30,062 nucleotides of DNA from Rhodospirillales bacterium (GTDB taxonomy: Bacteria; Pseudomonadota; Alphaproteobacteria; Acetobacterales; Acetobacteraceae). The DNA lies in assembly GCA_903644035.1 (NCBI GenBank), contig CAHJXG010000390.1:1-30062 (forward strand), written 5' to 3'. Shown here piece by piece: positions 22,557 through 30,062 of this stretch. Position 1 is the first letter of the stretch. Every line of letters starts with the position of its first letter. The notes beneath the pieces were generated by a model. It saw only the letters and a list, made by a program, of their open reading frames with translations, searched no databases and was not told the DNA's origin. The position numbers and the translations under genes are program-made.

Positions 22557-23561
22557 TCAACGACGCATGTCGCCCCCTGCCTGGTGCACCACGTCGCACA
22601 ACGCCTCGCCGCGTTGGAGGCGGAGCACGTTGTCCGCCATCGCTTGCTGGCGCCGGCGGATCGTGCCGCGCGTCCAGCCGGACATGTGCGGCGTCATCAG
22701 GACGTTGCCCAGTTCGTGGAACGGCAGGGCGCTTGGCAGCATGGGCGCCCCGTCTAGGCCGGGGTAGCGATACCAAGTGTCTATGACCGCGCCGCCAATC
22801 TGCTTGTCCCGTAACGCCTCATACAAAGCCCGCTCATCCACTACCGGGCCGCGTGCGACGTTGACCAGCACCGCATCGGGCCGCATGGCGCGAAGCTGGG
22901 CTGCGCCTACCAGGCCGGCCGTGTCCGGCGTGAGCGGCACCGTCACGACCAGCGCATCCACCCCGGCGCAGAATGCGTCCAGCCGCGCCAACGGATAATA
23001 CTCGTCCGCCAGGCTCGGCTCCGCCACGGGGCTGCGGTTGGCAACGTGGACGCGCATCCCGAACGCACGCGCCAGGCGGGCGACAGCTTGGCCGATGTGC
23101 CCGAAGCCAAGCAGGCCAACCGTGCTACCTGCAACCTCGCCATGCGCGCGGTCCGGCGCACCCGCCCAGTAGGCCCAGTCTCCGTTCCGCAGCCGGCGGT
23201 CGGCATCCACAAGGGGTATGCGCCGGTGCAGCAGGGCTGCCAGAACATACTCGGCGATTGGCCGCTCGTGGCCGAAGCAGTTGCACAGCATGGCCCCCGG
23301 CGGCAGCGCCTGCACGTCCACCCCATCGGTCCCCGCGCCTGGCACCTGAAATAGACGCAGCCCGCGAGGGGCCGGAAGCGCTGCGGTGAGCTGGGTGCCG
23401 ATCACCACATCCGCTGCCGCATAGGCGTCGCGCCCGGAAGCGTCCAGCGCGTGGGGCAGCACCGAAATGGCAGCGTCTCCCACCAGAACGCTGAAGCCCT
23501 CACTGAAACTTGCGGCGTTCCCGCCGTGGAACACGATGCGCAACGCTTGTTCTCCCGTCAT
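22557..23561 (-). CDS. D-2-hydroxyacid dehydrogenase family protein
   Basis: This 334-residue NAD(P)-dependent oxidoreductase has Rossmann motif VGLLGFGHIGQAVARLARAF (GFGHIG 152-157). The substrate-binding arginine is Arg237 in VNVARGPVVDE, and the general-base histidine is His292 in LMTPHMSGWT. The usual catalytic glutamate five residues after Asp261 is not present; the segment reads VIDTWYRYP with Tyr there, as in formate-dehydrogenase-like branches where it is Gln. It is translationally coupled to the GntR gene upstream (4-base overlap, 23558-23561). The likely role is interconverting a 2-keto acid and a 2-hydroxy acid in the pathway fed by the ABC importer. Confidence 0.85.
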   Translation of the reverse strand: MTGEQALRIVFHGGNAASFSEGFSVLVGDAAISVLPHALDASGRDAYAAADVVIGTQLTAALPAPRGLRLFQVPGAGTDGVDVQALPPGAMLCNCFGHERPIAEYVLAALLHRRIPLVDADRRLRNGDWAYWAGAPDRAHGEVAGSTVGLLGFGHIGQAVARLARAFGMRVHVANRSPVAEPSLADEYYPLARLDAFCAGVDALVVTVPLTPDTAGLVGAAQLRAMRPDAVLVNVARGPVVDERALYEALRDKQIGGAVIDTWYRYPGLDGAPMLPSALPFHELGNVLMTPHMSGWTRGTIRRRQQAMADNVLRLQRGEALCDVVHQAGGDMRR

Positions 23562-24343
23562 TCGGCGGCTTGCAGGCCGGACGACAGGTCGAACGTGCCA
23601 TCCAGGATGGCTGGGTCCACGTGCCGTTCCATGATCTCGAACATCCCGCCAAGGAAATCCATGAGGCTGTCCGACGCTGCGATGGCAGCCGCGACGTCGC
23701 CGTCGACCATCGCGTCCAGGATCGCGAGATGGCGCTCCACGGTGTCGTCCACACTCGCACCCTCCGGTGTCCAGCTATGGTAGATCCAGCCAATCCGCCG
23801 GAAGATGGTGTGCAGCGGCCGGAGCGTGTGCTCCAGGAACGGTTCGCCAGCCGCGGCAAGGGCGAGCCGGTCAATTTGGCGGTCCAAACGGTTGAAAGCG
23901 TCAATTGTCATACCCGGCGGACGCTCCCGCAACAGCCGAATGACGTGCCGCCCCTGGTTGCGATGCGACGCCCCGGCCCGCTCGGTGGCCAGGCGGATCA
24001 CGAACCGCTCCAAATCCCCTCGCAGCGTCAGCAGCGTCCGTTCCCGGGCCAAGTCCACAGGTGCCACTTGCAGGCCTTGCCGCGAACGGACGTTGATGAG
24101 CGTATCAGCCGCCAGGCGCGTGACGGCCTGATGAATGGGCGTCCGGCCGAAGCCGGTCAGGCGTTGCAGGTCGCCAATGGCAAGCGACGTGCCGGGCCGG
24201 ATTTCACAGGTGACGATCAGCTCCTCCAGGCGCTCGTAGGCGCGCTCGAACAAGGTGCCGCGGGCCGGGCGCGCTGGCATGGCGCCATCGGGCGCAGCAG
24301 ACTTGGAGGTGGCGGTCTTCGGCTTAGTAGGCTTTCCCGCCAT
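23558..24343 (-). CDS. GntR-family (FCD-type) regulator of the sugar-acid block
   Basis: I chose the ATG at 24343 (MAGKPTKPK), 261 aa; a start at 24397 would lie against the operator with no room for a ribosome site. The N-terminal ~30 residues are a Lys/Ala/Pro-rich tail. The winged helix follows (FERAYERLEELIVTCEIRPG, then LQRLTGFGRTPIHQAVTRLA). The FCD domain has LERFVIRLATERAGASHR and HLAILDAMVDGDVAAAIAAS. It overlaps the dehydrogenase gene by 4 bases and is divergent from the dehydratase. Palindromes TGATATATCA in both promoters (24402 and 22540) are its probable sites, allowing autoregulation and control of import and catabolism. Confidence 0.88.
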   Translation of the reverse strand: MAGKPTKPKTATSKSAAPDGAMPARPARGTLFERAYERLEELIVTCEIRPGTSLAIGDLQRLTGFGRTPIHQAVTRLAADTLINVRSRQGLQVAPVDLARERTLLTLRGDLERFVIRLATERAGASHRNQGRHVIRLLRERPPGMTIDAFNRLDRQIDRLALAAAGEPFLEHTLRPLHTIFRRIGWIYHSWTPEGASVDDTVERHLAILDAMVDGDVAAAIAASDSLMDFLGGMFEIMERHVDPAILDGTFDLSSGLQAAE

Positions 24344-24399
24344 GGCGTTTGCTGTTCCTGCGACCTGGTCCGCCACCCTAGCCGCAGGCGCATGCATAT

Positions 24400-24413
24400 T
24401 GTGATATATCACA
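24400..24413. promoter_or_regulatory. Extended palindromic operator, divergent promoter
   Basis: TGTGATATATCACA is a perfect 14-bp palindrome between the GntR gene (start 24343) and the dehydratase (start 24491). Its core equals the site at 22540, linking the two promoters. Confidence 0.65.
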
Positions 24414-24490
24414 CATCCGGTTAGTGTTGTTGGGTCGAGCCATAAAAGCAGCGACGCCACGCGCCGCTGGCGCCGAGGGGAGGAACAACG

Positions 24491-25690
24491 GTGAAAATCA
24501 CCGCGATCGAGACGCTGCGCACCGTCGAGTTCGCCAACGTGATCTGGGTGCGCGTGCACACGGACGCTGGGTTGGTGGGCTTGGGAGAGACCTTCTATGG
24601 CGCTGGTGCAGTGGAGGCGCATACCCACGATACCCTGTCCGGGCGCCTGCTGGGCCGCGATCCGTTGCACATCGAGGCCATCCACCGCGACATGCTGAAC
24701 CTGCCCATGGCGCAGTCTTCCACCGGGGTGGAGTATCGAGCAGCATCGGCGGTGGACATCGCGCTGTGGGACCTGTTCGGCAAAGCATGCAACCAGCCGG
24801 TGCATCAGATGCTGGGCGGCCTGTGCCGTGACAAGCAGCGCATCTACAACACCTGCGCTGGCTACCGGTATGTGCGCTCCACGCAAATCAAGCCGGTGTC
24901 CAACTGGAACCGCGGTGACGATGGTGGCCCATACGAGGATCTCAACGGTTTTATGACCCAGGCTGACGCAGTGGCGGAAAGCCTGCTGGAGCAGGGCATC
25001 ACCGCCATGAAGATTTGGCCGTTCGACCCGGCCGCCATGGAGAACCAGGGCGTCCACATCACCACCGAACAGCTCAAGGCGGCGCTGGACCCGTTCGAGA
25101 AGATACGCCGCGCCGTAGGGGACCGCATGGAGATCATGGTGGAGTTCCACTCGCTTTGGAACCTGCCCATGGCCAAGAAGCTGGCCAGATGGCTCGAACC
25201 CTACAGCCCCACTTGGTTCGAGGACCCTATCCGCATGAACTCGCCCCAGGCGTTGGCAGAGTATGCACGCGGCACGGACGTGTGGGTATGCGCCAGCGAG
25301 ACCCTCGGTTCGCGTTTCGCCTACAAGGAGTACTTGGACCGCGACGCCACGCATGTCGTAATGGCAGACTTGTGCTGGACCGGGGGCCTGACCGAGGGGC
25401 GAAAGATCGCCGCCATGGCGGACACCTATCACCGTCCGTTCGCGCCGCATGACTGCATCGGCCCGGTCGGCTTCATCGCCGGCGTTCACGCCTCGTTCAG
25501 TCAGCCCAACACCCTGATCCAGGAAAGCGTGCGGGCATTCTACACGGGCTGGTACAACGAGTTGGTGACGGCCATGCCGCTCATCCGGGATGGCCACGTT
25601 TACCCCATGGAGGGACCTGGCCTCGGCGTCGAGCTGCTGCCCGCCGTGTTCGAGCGGCAGGACCTCATTGTGCGCCGGTCGGAGGCATAG
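24491..25690 (+). CDS. Mandelate-racemase/muconate-lactonizing-family sugar-acid dehydratase
   Basis: The GTG start at 24491 is set by GGGGAGGA 6-13 bases upstream; product 399 aa, full length. The N-terminal capping domain (ITAIETLRTVEFANVIWVRV) is followed by the TIM barrel. Metal ligands are Glu218 (MVEFHSLWN), Glu244 (TWFEDPIR) and Glu270 (VCASETLGS). His220, two residues after the first ligand, is the position of the general acid in D-galactonate dehydratase. Asp293 (MADLCW) and His320 (FAPHDCIGP) make the Asp-His dyad. Lys174 in MKIWPFD is at the second-strand KxK position. It probably dehydrates an aldonic acid to a 2-keto-3-deoxy acid. It is divergent from the regulator; a broken short-chain dehydrogenase follows. 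Confidence 0.9.
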   Translation: MKITAIETLRTVEFANVIWVRVHTDAGLVGLGETFYGAGAVEAHTHDTLSGRLLGRDPLHIEAIHRDMLNLPMAQSSTGVEYRAASAVDIALWDLFGKACNQPVHQMLGGLCRDKQRIYNTCAGYRYVRSTQIKPVSNWNRGDDGGPYEDLNGFMTQADAVAESLLEQGITAMKIWPFDPAAMENQGVHITTEQLKAALDPFEKIRRAVGDRMEIMVEFHSLWNLPMAKKLARWLEPYSPTWFEDPIRMNSPQALAEYARGTDVWVCASETLGSRFAYKEYLDRDATHVVMADLCWTGGLTEGRKIAAMADTYHRPFAPHDCIGPVGFIAGVHASFSQPNTLIQESVRAFYTGWYNELVTAMPLIRDGHVYPMEGPGLGVELLPAVFERQDLIVRRSEA

Positions 25691-25693
25691 GGA

Positions 25694-25826
25694 ACGTCCA
25701 CGCAGCTGTTGGACCTGTCCGGGCGCACGGCGCTCATCACCGGGCCGTCCTGAGGTCTGGGATGGGCCATGGCGGAGGAAAGGGCCGCAGCAGGCACCGC
25801 CATCGTGCTGAACGGGTCTAATGGCA
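25694..25826 (+). pseudogene. Short-chain dehydrogenase, 5' fragment
   Basis: Translation from 25694 gives TSTQLLDLSGRTALITGPS, a TGA, then GLGWAMAEERAAAGTAIVLN, the NAD-binding N-terminus (TGxxxGxG) of short-chain dehydrogenases, closest in feel to gluconate 5-dehydrogenases. The expected ATG reads ACG, a stop interrupts the glycine motif (probably CGA to TGA), and the gene is cut at ~25826 by the IS6-like remnant. It followed the dehydratase by 3 bases and would have been in its operon. Confidence 0.7.
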
Positions 25827-25849
25827 TTGTCAGGTCGGCAGGCCCTGTC

Positions 25850-26230
25850 GGGCCATGGCAGCCTTTCGGCCACGGCGCATGCTCCCAACCCGTATCGCGG
25901 CTTCCGCGACCCGGCCGAGGTGATCCAGCACGCGGTGCGGCTGTGTCACTGCTGCAGCCTGAGCCTGCGTGACGTCGAGACGATCCTGGCCGCCCACGGC
26001 ATCGTGGGCAGCTACGAGAGCATCCGCGAGTGGCGCCTGCGCTTCGGACGGCAGTTTGCGAACGAACTGAAGCGGCGCCGGGCGACAAGTGGCGCCTCGA
26101 CGAGGTGTTCATCCGCATCGGCGGCAAGCAGCATTACCTCTGGCGCGCGGTCGACCAGGACGGCCACGTGCTGGACATCCTGGTGCAGAGCCGGCGCAAC
26201 ACCCGCAACGCTGGCCGGACGTGCCCTGCC
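25850..26230 (+). pseudogene. IS6-family transposase remnant
   Basis: NPYRGFRDPAEVIQHAVRLC, then SLSLRDVETILAAHGIVGSY, then IREWRLRFGRQFANELKRR is the N-terminal half of an IS6-family transposase. At ~26080 the frame shifts, and GDKWRLDEVFIRIGGKQHYL and RAVDQDGHVLDILVQSRR follow (first catalytic Asp in LDEVFI). The rest of the DDE domain is missing. It lies between the broken short-chain dehydrogenase and the end of the monooxygenase gene. Confidence 0.78.
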
Positions 26231-26278
26231 TCGAGCGGCTGTCCGACACAGCCCTTCATCGCAGCGGGACGCGGGCGG

Positions 26279-28180
26279 TCAGAGCATGAACGCACCGAAA
26301 AAGGCCGACAGTTCCGCATGGGCGCCGAGCGGCAGTATGTTCGCGACATACTGATCCGGACGGACGACGACGATGCAGCCCTCGGTCCGCTCCACACCCC
26401 GGGCATCGAAGATATCGCCGACCTTGGGATCGGGGCAGAACACCTTCTCGTAGTCGACGAGACCATACCTGCCCTTGAGCGGCCGCAGGATGGACGGCAT
26501 CGCGCCGGTCGTGAGTGTCGAGTGCCGCTGTTGGACGACTGCCAGCACATCGAACACAGAGTCGATGTCCGCCCCTGCTGGCGTATAGCGGCGCACCAGT
26601 TCCTGTTCCAGAAACACACAAAGGGCCGCAAGCCCCGATGTCGGTTCAGTCGGGTCGGCCGCGTCCGCGAATACCACAAGGCGCCACCGCCCGTCGGCCT
26701 TCATGGCATGGCCCAGCTGCACCGGCTTGGCGTCGGCCAGGCGGATGACGGGAGCCGAATGGAAACGCATCCCCACCACGAACCCGCTTGCAAGCCCCCG
26801 TTGTCGAGGTTCGGCCGTGAGGAGCGACGGGAAGTAGCGCGTCGCGGTGCCAGCGGTGAACCGGCCTTGCCTGACGAAATAACGCTGGAAGTCCGCTGGG
26901 TCGATGCCCTGGCCCGCGTCATCACCGGCCCGCTTCGGCGCTTCGCTGAACATGGCGGCGAACTCGCGGTCGAAGCCGATCAACTCCGCGGCGATGGCCT
27001 GCCGCTCGGTGGAGTAGGTATGCAGGATTTGCGGCGCGCTGCGGCCCGAGAGCACCGCCTCCAGTTTCCAGCCGAGATTGAAGCCATCCTGCATGGAGAC
27101 ATTCATGCCCTGGCCAGCCTTGGGACTGTGCGTGTGGCAGGCATCGCCGGCGATGAACACGCGGGGCAGCCGGGAGACCTCATCTCCCGCGGGCACGTCG
27201 TCGAATTTGTCGCACAGGCGCTGGCCGATCTCATAGACCGACCACCAGGCCACCTCCTTGACCTCCAGCGTGTAGGGCCGAAGGATACGCCCTGCGGCGG
27301 CAATGAGACGGTCGATGGTGATGCCACGGTCGGCGATCCGCTCCTCGGCGCCCAGCTTGTCCAGCTCGACATACATCCGCACCAGGTAGCCACCCTCCCG
27401 CGGGATGATCAGCAGGCTGCCTTCGCTTTCGGAATGGATGGCGGCCTTCAGCCGGATGTCGGGGAAGTCGGTGACGGCAAGCACGTCCATCACACCCCAT
27501 GCCTGGTTGGCGGACTCGCCCTGCAACGGGCGCCCGATCGCCCTGCGCACGGCGCTGCGCGCGCCGTCGCAGCCGACCACGTAGCGGGCCCGCACCGTAA
27601 ACTCGGCACCTGGCTGCGCACCCTCGACCGGCACCAGCCGCACCGTCACCGGATGGGTGGCGGACGGATCGCGATCGATATCGAGACCGGTGAACCCCAG
27701 CGCGTAGGTGGGATGCAGCCCGGCAGGCCCATTGCGCATGGCCTCCAGGTAGAAATCGTGCACCCGCGCCTGGTTGAGGATGACATGCGGGAACTCGGAC
27801 AGGCCCTCCTCCGTGTCCTGGATGCGGCCGCCGCGGACGAGGGCAGGCTCCCCAGCCTCGCCCGGCTTCCAGAACGACGTCTCGTTTACCCAATAGGCCT
27901 CGCGCAGCACGCGCTCGCAGAACCCGAAAGCCTCGAACATCTCCATTGTTCGGCAGGCGATGCCGTCGGCCTGTCCGACCAGCAACGGGCCAGGCTTCTG
28001 GTCGATGATCCCCGTGACGATGCCGGGAAAGGCAGCCAGCTGGGTGGCGAGCGTCAGCCCGGCCGGGCCGCAGCCCACGATCAGCACATCGACCTCCGCC
28101 GGTAGGCCGTCCGACGACTGGCGCGTCGGATCGGCGATGGCCGGGTCCCCGGGTCGGTAGCCGTTCAGATGAAACTGCAC
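26279..28180 (-). CDS. mobA: 3-Hydroxybenzoate 4-monooxygenase-like flavoprotein
   Basis: The GTG start at 28180 gives MQFHLNGYRPGDPAIAD, the characteristic N-terminus of MobA, with GAGG..AGG upstream; product 633 aa, as expected. The FAD site is VDVLIVGCGPAGLTLATQLA (GCGPAG 36-41), the second nucleotide motif is VVGCDGARSAVRRAIGRPL, and RVFIAGDACHTHSPKAGQGM binds the ribityl chain. The C-terminal thioredoxin-like domain ends PDQYVANILPLGAHAELSAF. MobA converts 3-hydroxybenzoate to protocatechuate using NADPH and oxygen. Phenol hydroxylases share the fold, but the N-terminal and C-terminal segments match MobA of Comamonas well from memory. It follows the class II aldolase gene by 10 bp; its 3' end lies next to the IS6-like remnant and appears complete. 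Confidence 0.85.
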   Translation of the reverse strand: MQFHLNGYRPGDPAIADPTRQSSDGLPAEVDVLIVGCGPAGLTLATQLAAFPGIVTGIIDQKPGPLLVGQADGIACRTMEMFEAFGFCERVLREAYWVNETSFWKPGEAGEPALVRGGRIQDTEEGLSEFPHVILNQARVHDFYLEAMRNGPAGLHPTYALGFTGLDIDRDPSATHPVTVRLVPVEGAQPGAEFTVRARYVVGCDGARSAVRRAIGRPLQGESANQAWGVMDVLAVTDFPDIRLKAAIHSESEGSLLIIPREGGYLVRMYVELDKLGAEERIADRGITIDRLIAAAGRILRPYTLEVKEVAWWSVYEIGQRLCDKFDDVPAGDEVSRLPRVFIAGDACHTHSPKAGQGMNVSMQDGFNLGWKLEAVLSGRSAPQILHTYSTERQAIAAELIGFDREFAAMFSEAPKRAGDDAGQGIDPADFQRYFVRQGRFTAGTATRYFPSLLTAEPRQRGLASGFVVGMRFHSAPVIRLADAKPVQLGHAMKADGRWRLVVFADAADPTEPTSGLAALCVFLEQELVRRYTPAGADIDSVFDVLAVVQQRHSTLTTGAMPSILRPLKGRYGLVDYEKVFCPDPKVGDIFDARGVERTEGCIVVVRPDQYVANILPLGAHAELSAFFGAFML

Positions 28181-28190
28181 GGGACCTGCC

Positions 28191-28964
28191 TCAGCTCGCG
28201 CGCCGCTTGGCGGACTCGGCCTTCCACAGGTCCCAGGGCCGCTGCACCTGGCCCTCGACCCGGTTCGTGCAGGCAAGCCCCTCCTCGGGCGTGAGGTACT
28301 CGACCTCGCCGAGGCTGCTCGCCTGCAACTGGTAACGCGCATTCAGCTCGGCATAGACCGCACGATAGACCGCGAGCGGCACGGAATTGGCGACTACGGT
28401 CGAGCCGTGGCCACGCATGAGCGCGATGTCCACGTCCACGAACTTCGCCGCCAGAGCCGCGCCCAGCGCGTTGTCGCTGATCAGCAGGTCGGTTCCATTC
28501 CCCGCGGCCTCGCGGATCTCAAAAACCGGCGCGGCCTGCCCGATGAACCCGGCCATGTGGAAGATCGCCCGCAGCTTGACGCCCTTCACGACGCTCAGCG
28601 GTACGATGTTGTGGGAATGCGAGTGCACCACGGACATCACGTCGGGCCGGACGCGGAAGATCTCGCTGTGGATGAAGCGCTCCAGGTAGACCTTGCGACC
28701 ACCGGCGTTGACCGGATTTCCGTCCAGGTCGAATTCCACGATGTCCGCCGCGGTCACGTTGCCCGGTGCCATGTTGCGGGCGAGCAGGAAGCGATCGGGG
28801 CGCTTGTCGTGCCGCACGCTGATGTGTCCGAAGGCGTCCACGACGCCCTGGTCGAACAGGATGTGGTTGGCCGCGACCAAGTCGGCAACCAGCTCTGGCG
28901 ATGGGGCATGCCCGGCCACGGCGGTGTCTTCGGCGTGAACTGCAATTCGGTCGGGCGGGCACAT
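28191..28964 (-). CDS. Class II aldolase/adducin-family protein, possibly a decarboxylase
   Basis: This 257-residue protein has the family zinc site: HSHSHNIVPLSVV holds two or three ligand histidines and ALMRGHGSTVVANS the further one. LVAANHILFDQGVVDAFGHI and ARNMAPGNVTAADIVEFDLD fit the fold. The start at 28964 has GAGGAG 8-13 bases upstream. It is the first gene of an operon with the MobA-like monooxygenase. Relatives in aromatic clusters include 3,4-dihydroxyphthalate decarboxylases, so decarboxylating a hydroxylated aromatic acid is as likely as aldol cleavage. The substrate is not determined by sequence. Confidence 0.8.
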   Translation of the reverse strand: MCPPDRIAVHAEDTAVAGHAPSPELVADLVAANHILFDQGVVDAFGHISVRHDKRPDRFLLARNMAPGNVTAADIVEFDLDGNPVNAGGRKVYLERFIHSEIFRVRPDVMSVVHSHSHNIVPLSVVKGVKLRAIFHMAGFIGQAAPVFEIREAAGNGTDLLISDNALGAALAAKFVDVDIALMRGHGSTVVANSVPLAVYRAVYAELNARYQLQASSLGEVEYLTPEEGLACTNRVEGQVQRPWDLWKAESAKRRAS

Positions 28965-29021
28965 GACTTGTCTCCTCGGGTCGCCGTTCTGACGGCGATC
29001 GTTGTCAGGTTGGGCTGGATG

Positions 29022-29483
29022 TCAGCGGGAAACGACGGCACGGACGGGCGCGGGCGTCACCTCGTTGTGCAGGTCCGCGAGCTGTGCCAGCAGGCGGACG
29101 AAATGGTTGCGGTCGGCCGGGGCTAGCGGGGCCAGGATGCGCGCCTGCACCCGCGCGACCGCAGGTTCCACCTCTCGCAGCAGCTTTGTTCCGTCGGCCG
29201 TCAACTCGATCAATTTCACCCGCCGATCGCCAGGCGCGGCGCGACGGCGTATCCAGCCTTTCAGCGCCATCCGGTCCAGCACGTCGCCTATGGTGGACCG
29301 GTCGAACGCGATCAGGGCCGAGAGACGGGTGGCGTCGATGCCAGGATGCAGGTCAATCGCGTGTAGAGCAGCGAATTGCACGGAGGTCATGTCAAACACT
29401 CCACACTCCTCCATGAACAACGCCGTCGATATCTGCTGGGCACGACGGATTAAATGACCCGGCATGCCATATAGGTCGTCCAT
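29022..29483 (-). CDS. MarR-family transcriptional regulator (MobR-like by context)
   Basis: This 153-residue winged-helix regulator has helices FDMTSVQFAALHAIDLHPG, then ATRLSALIAFDRSTIGDVLD as the recognition region, and the wing RRRAAPGDRRVKLIELTADG, the classic DxRxxxxxLT MarR signature. The start at 29483 has a weak ribosome site; the Met at 29465 is an alternative. It is 57 bp upstream of the aldolase-monooxygenase genes and divergent from the aldehyde dehydrogenase, with 181 bp between. A MarR protein, MobR, controls mobA in Comamonas, so a similar aromatic-acid-responsive repressor role is inferred. Confidence 0.85.
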   Translation of the reverse strand: MDDLYGMPGHLIRRAQQISTALFMEECGVFDMTSVQFAALHAIDLHPGIDATRLSALIAFDRSTIGDVLDRMALKGWIRRRAAPGDRRVKLIELTADGTKLLREVEPAVARVQARILAPLAPADRNHFVRLLAQLADLHNEVTPAPVRAVVSR

Positions 29484-29664
29484 TCCGTTTGTTTTCAGTG
29501 CGCGTTCCTGCCCGTTGTTGTGAACGTTTTCTATATCGAATTTGACCAGCTCTTAATATCGTTGACGGTAGGACGGTCGGGGGTATACGGTCAATCTAAT
29601 AATCAAAGCGTGGCCTTGGTTCCATCCACTCGGAGCACAGGACGCAGGCCAGAGGGGAAGCGGG

Positions 29665-30062
29665 ATGAACGACATGTCCACCAAGGTGGTTTTGCCCGAG
29701 TCGCGCGGCATCTATTACGGCGGTTCCTGGCACCCGGCGGCGGACGACAGCCGCGTCGATGTATTGAGCCCGGCCACGGGTGAACTCCTCTGCTCGATCG
29801 CGGACGGCGGCCCTGCCGACGCCGATCGCGCCGTTGCCGCCGCCCTCGAGGGTTTCAAGATCTGGCGCGCCGTCCCCCCTCTGGAACGCGGCCGGATTCT
29901 CCGGGAAGCCGCCGCCATCCTGCGCCGCAACGGGCGCGAGCTCGCGGCGCTGGACGCCATCGACGGTGGCAATCCCGTCACCGAAATGGGGGGCGACGTG
30001 GCGATCGCCGCCGCACAGATGGAGTTCTTTGCCGGGCTGGTCACGGAGATGAAGGGCAGCTC
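29665..30062 (+). CDS. Aldehyde dehydrogenase, 5' part (runs off the window)
   Basis: The ATG at 29665, preceded by GAGGGGA, opens a frame to the window edge, 132 codons. IYYGGSWHPAADDSRVDVLS, PATGELLCSIADGGPADADR and VAAALEGFKIWRAVPPLERG followed by RILREAA are the N-terminal domain of NAD(P)-dependent aldehyde dehydrogenases. The catalytic Cys and Glu lie beyond the window. It is divergent from the MarR regulator and could be controlled by it. It may oxidise an aromatic aldehyde to the acid used by the monooxygenase; that is inference. Confidence 0.88.
   Translation, partial: MNDMSTKVVLPESRGIYYGGSWHPAADDSRVDVLSPATGELLCSIADGGPADADRAVAAALEGFKIWRAVPPLERGRILREAAAILRRNGRELAALDAIDGGNPVTEMGGDVAIAAAQMEFFAGLVTEMKGS

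Noticed and set aside
24344..25888. Very long N-terminal extension of the GntR gene
   Set aside because: It is antisense to the dehydratase gene and crosses the operator; the protein-like part starts at 24343.
17190..26230. Composite transposon carrying the sugar-acid block
   Set aside because: The flanking IS remnants belong to different families, both are incomplete, and no matching ends were seen.
26030..28105. 691-codon plus-strand frame over the monooxygenase
   Set aside because: Only its first ~60 codons (IS6-like) look real; the rest is antisense to MobA with repetitive His/Arg/Gly composition.
1..30062. CRISPR arrays, tRNA or rRNA genes
   Set aside because: No regularly spaced repeats, cloverleaf-like or rRNA-like sequences were noticed on reading.

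Overview
The window looks like a GC-rich alphaproteobacterial accessory region, possibly from a plasmid or genomic island. The host is probably an Acetobacterales or Rhodospirillales relative. This is inferred from codon use, the kinds of IS elements, and the sugar-acid and aromatic catabolic gene set; no rRNA or housekeeping gene is present to prove it. No RNA genes, CRISPR arrays or replication origins were recognised. Remnants of at least five IS types (IS5-like, IS1595-like, IS481-like, IS6-like and further IS5-like copies) separate catabolic blocks, several of which have lost their end genes.

Region 1 (1-7768) is a nested insertion. A PAS-GGDEF-EAL cyclic-di-GMP gene (5933-7768, minus) ends exactly where an IS5/IS427-like element begins (99-5933, 18-bp inverted ends, TA duplication). 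That IS is itself interrupted by a 5.2-kb element (278-5523) with 21-bp inverted ends. The inner element carries an IS1595-family transposase and cargo: a frameshifted TIR-domain gene, a P63C-domain protein, a RelE/HigB-like gene overlapping an XRE regulator and a small DUF6941-like protein, and a coiled-coil/winged-helix protein. The cargo genes are clearly lower in GC than the host DNA.

Region 2 (7769-9005) holds decayed transposase genes. Region 3 (9006-13107) is an amine or amino-acid block: a GntR/FCD regulator, a class III aminotransferase, a divergent fold-type-IV aminotransferase resembling (R)-selective amine transaminases, and a truncated amino-acid-binding protein. Two copies of the perfect palindrome TGTGATCACA lie in the divergent promoter region. 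A third copy lies beside a Fur-like box in front of region 4 (13387-17040), which holds a TonB-dependent siderophore receptor with one in-frame TGA and a PepSY membrane protein.

Region 5 (17190-26230) is a sugar-acid uptake and catabolism block. It has a MalK/UgpC-type ABC importer, a 2-hydroxyacid dehydrogenase, a GntR/FCD regulator, and a divergent mandelate-racemase-type dehydratase. TGATATATCA palindromes sit at both of its promoters. Both outer ends are damaged: a zinc dehydrogenase is cut next to an IS5-like remnant, and a short-chain dehydrogenase is cut next to an IS6-like remnant.

Region 6 (26279-30062) is an aromatic-acid block: a MobA-like 3-hydroxybenzoate 4-monooxygenase, a class II aldolase-family protein, a MarR regulator, and the start of an aldehyde dehydrogenase gene that runs off the window.
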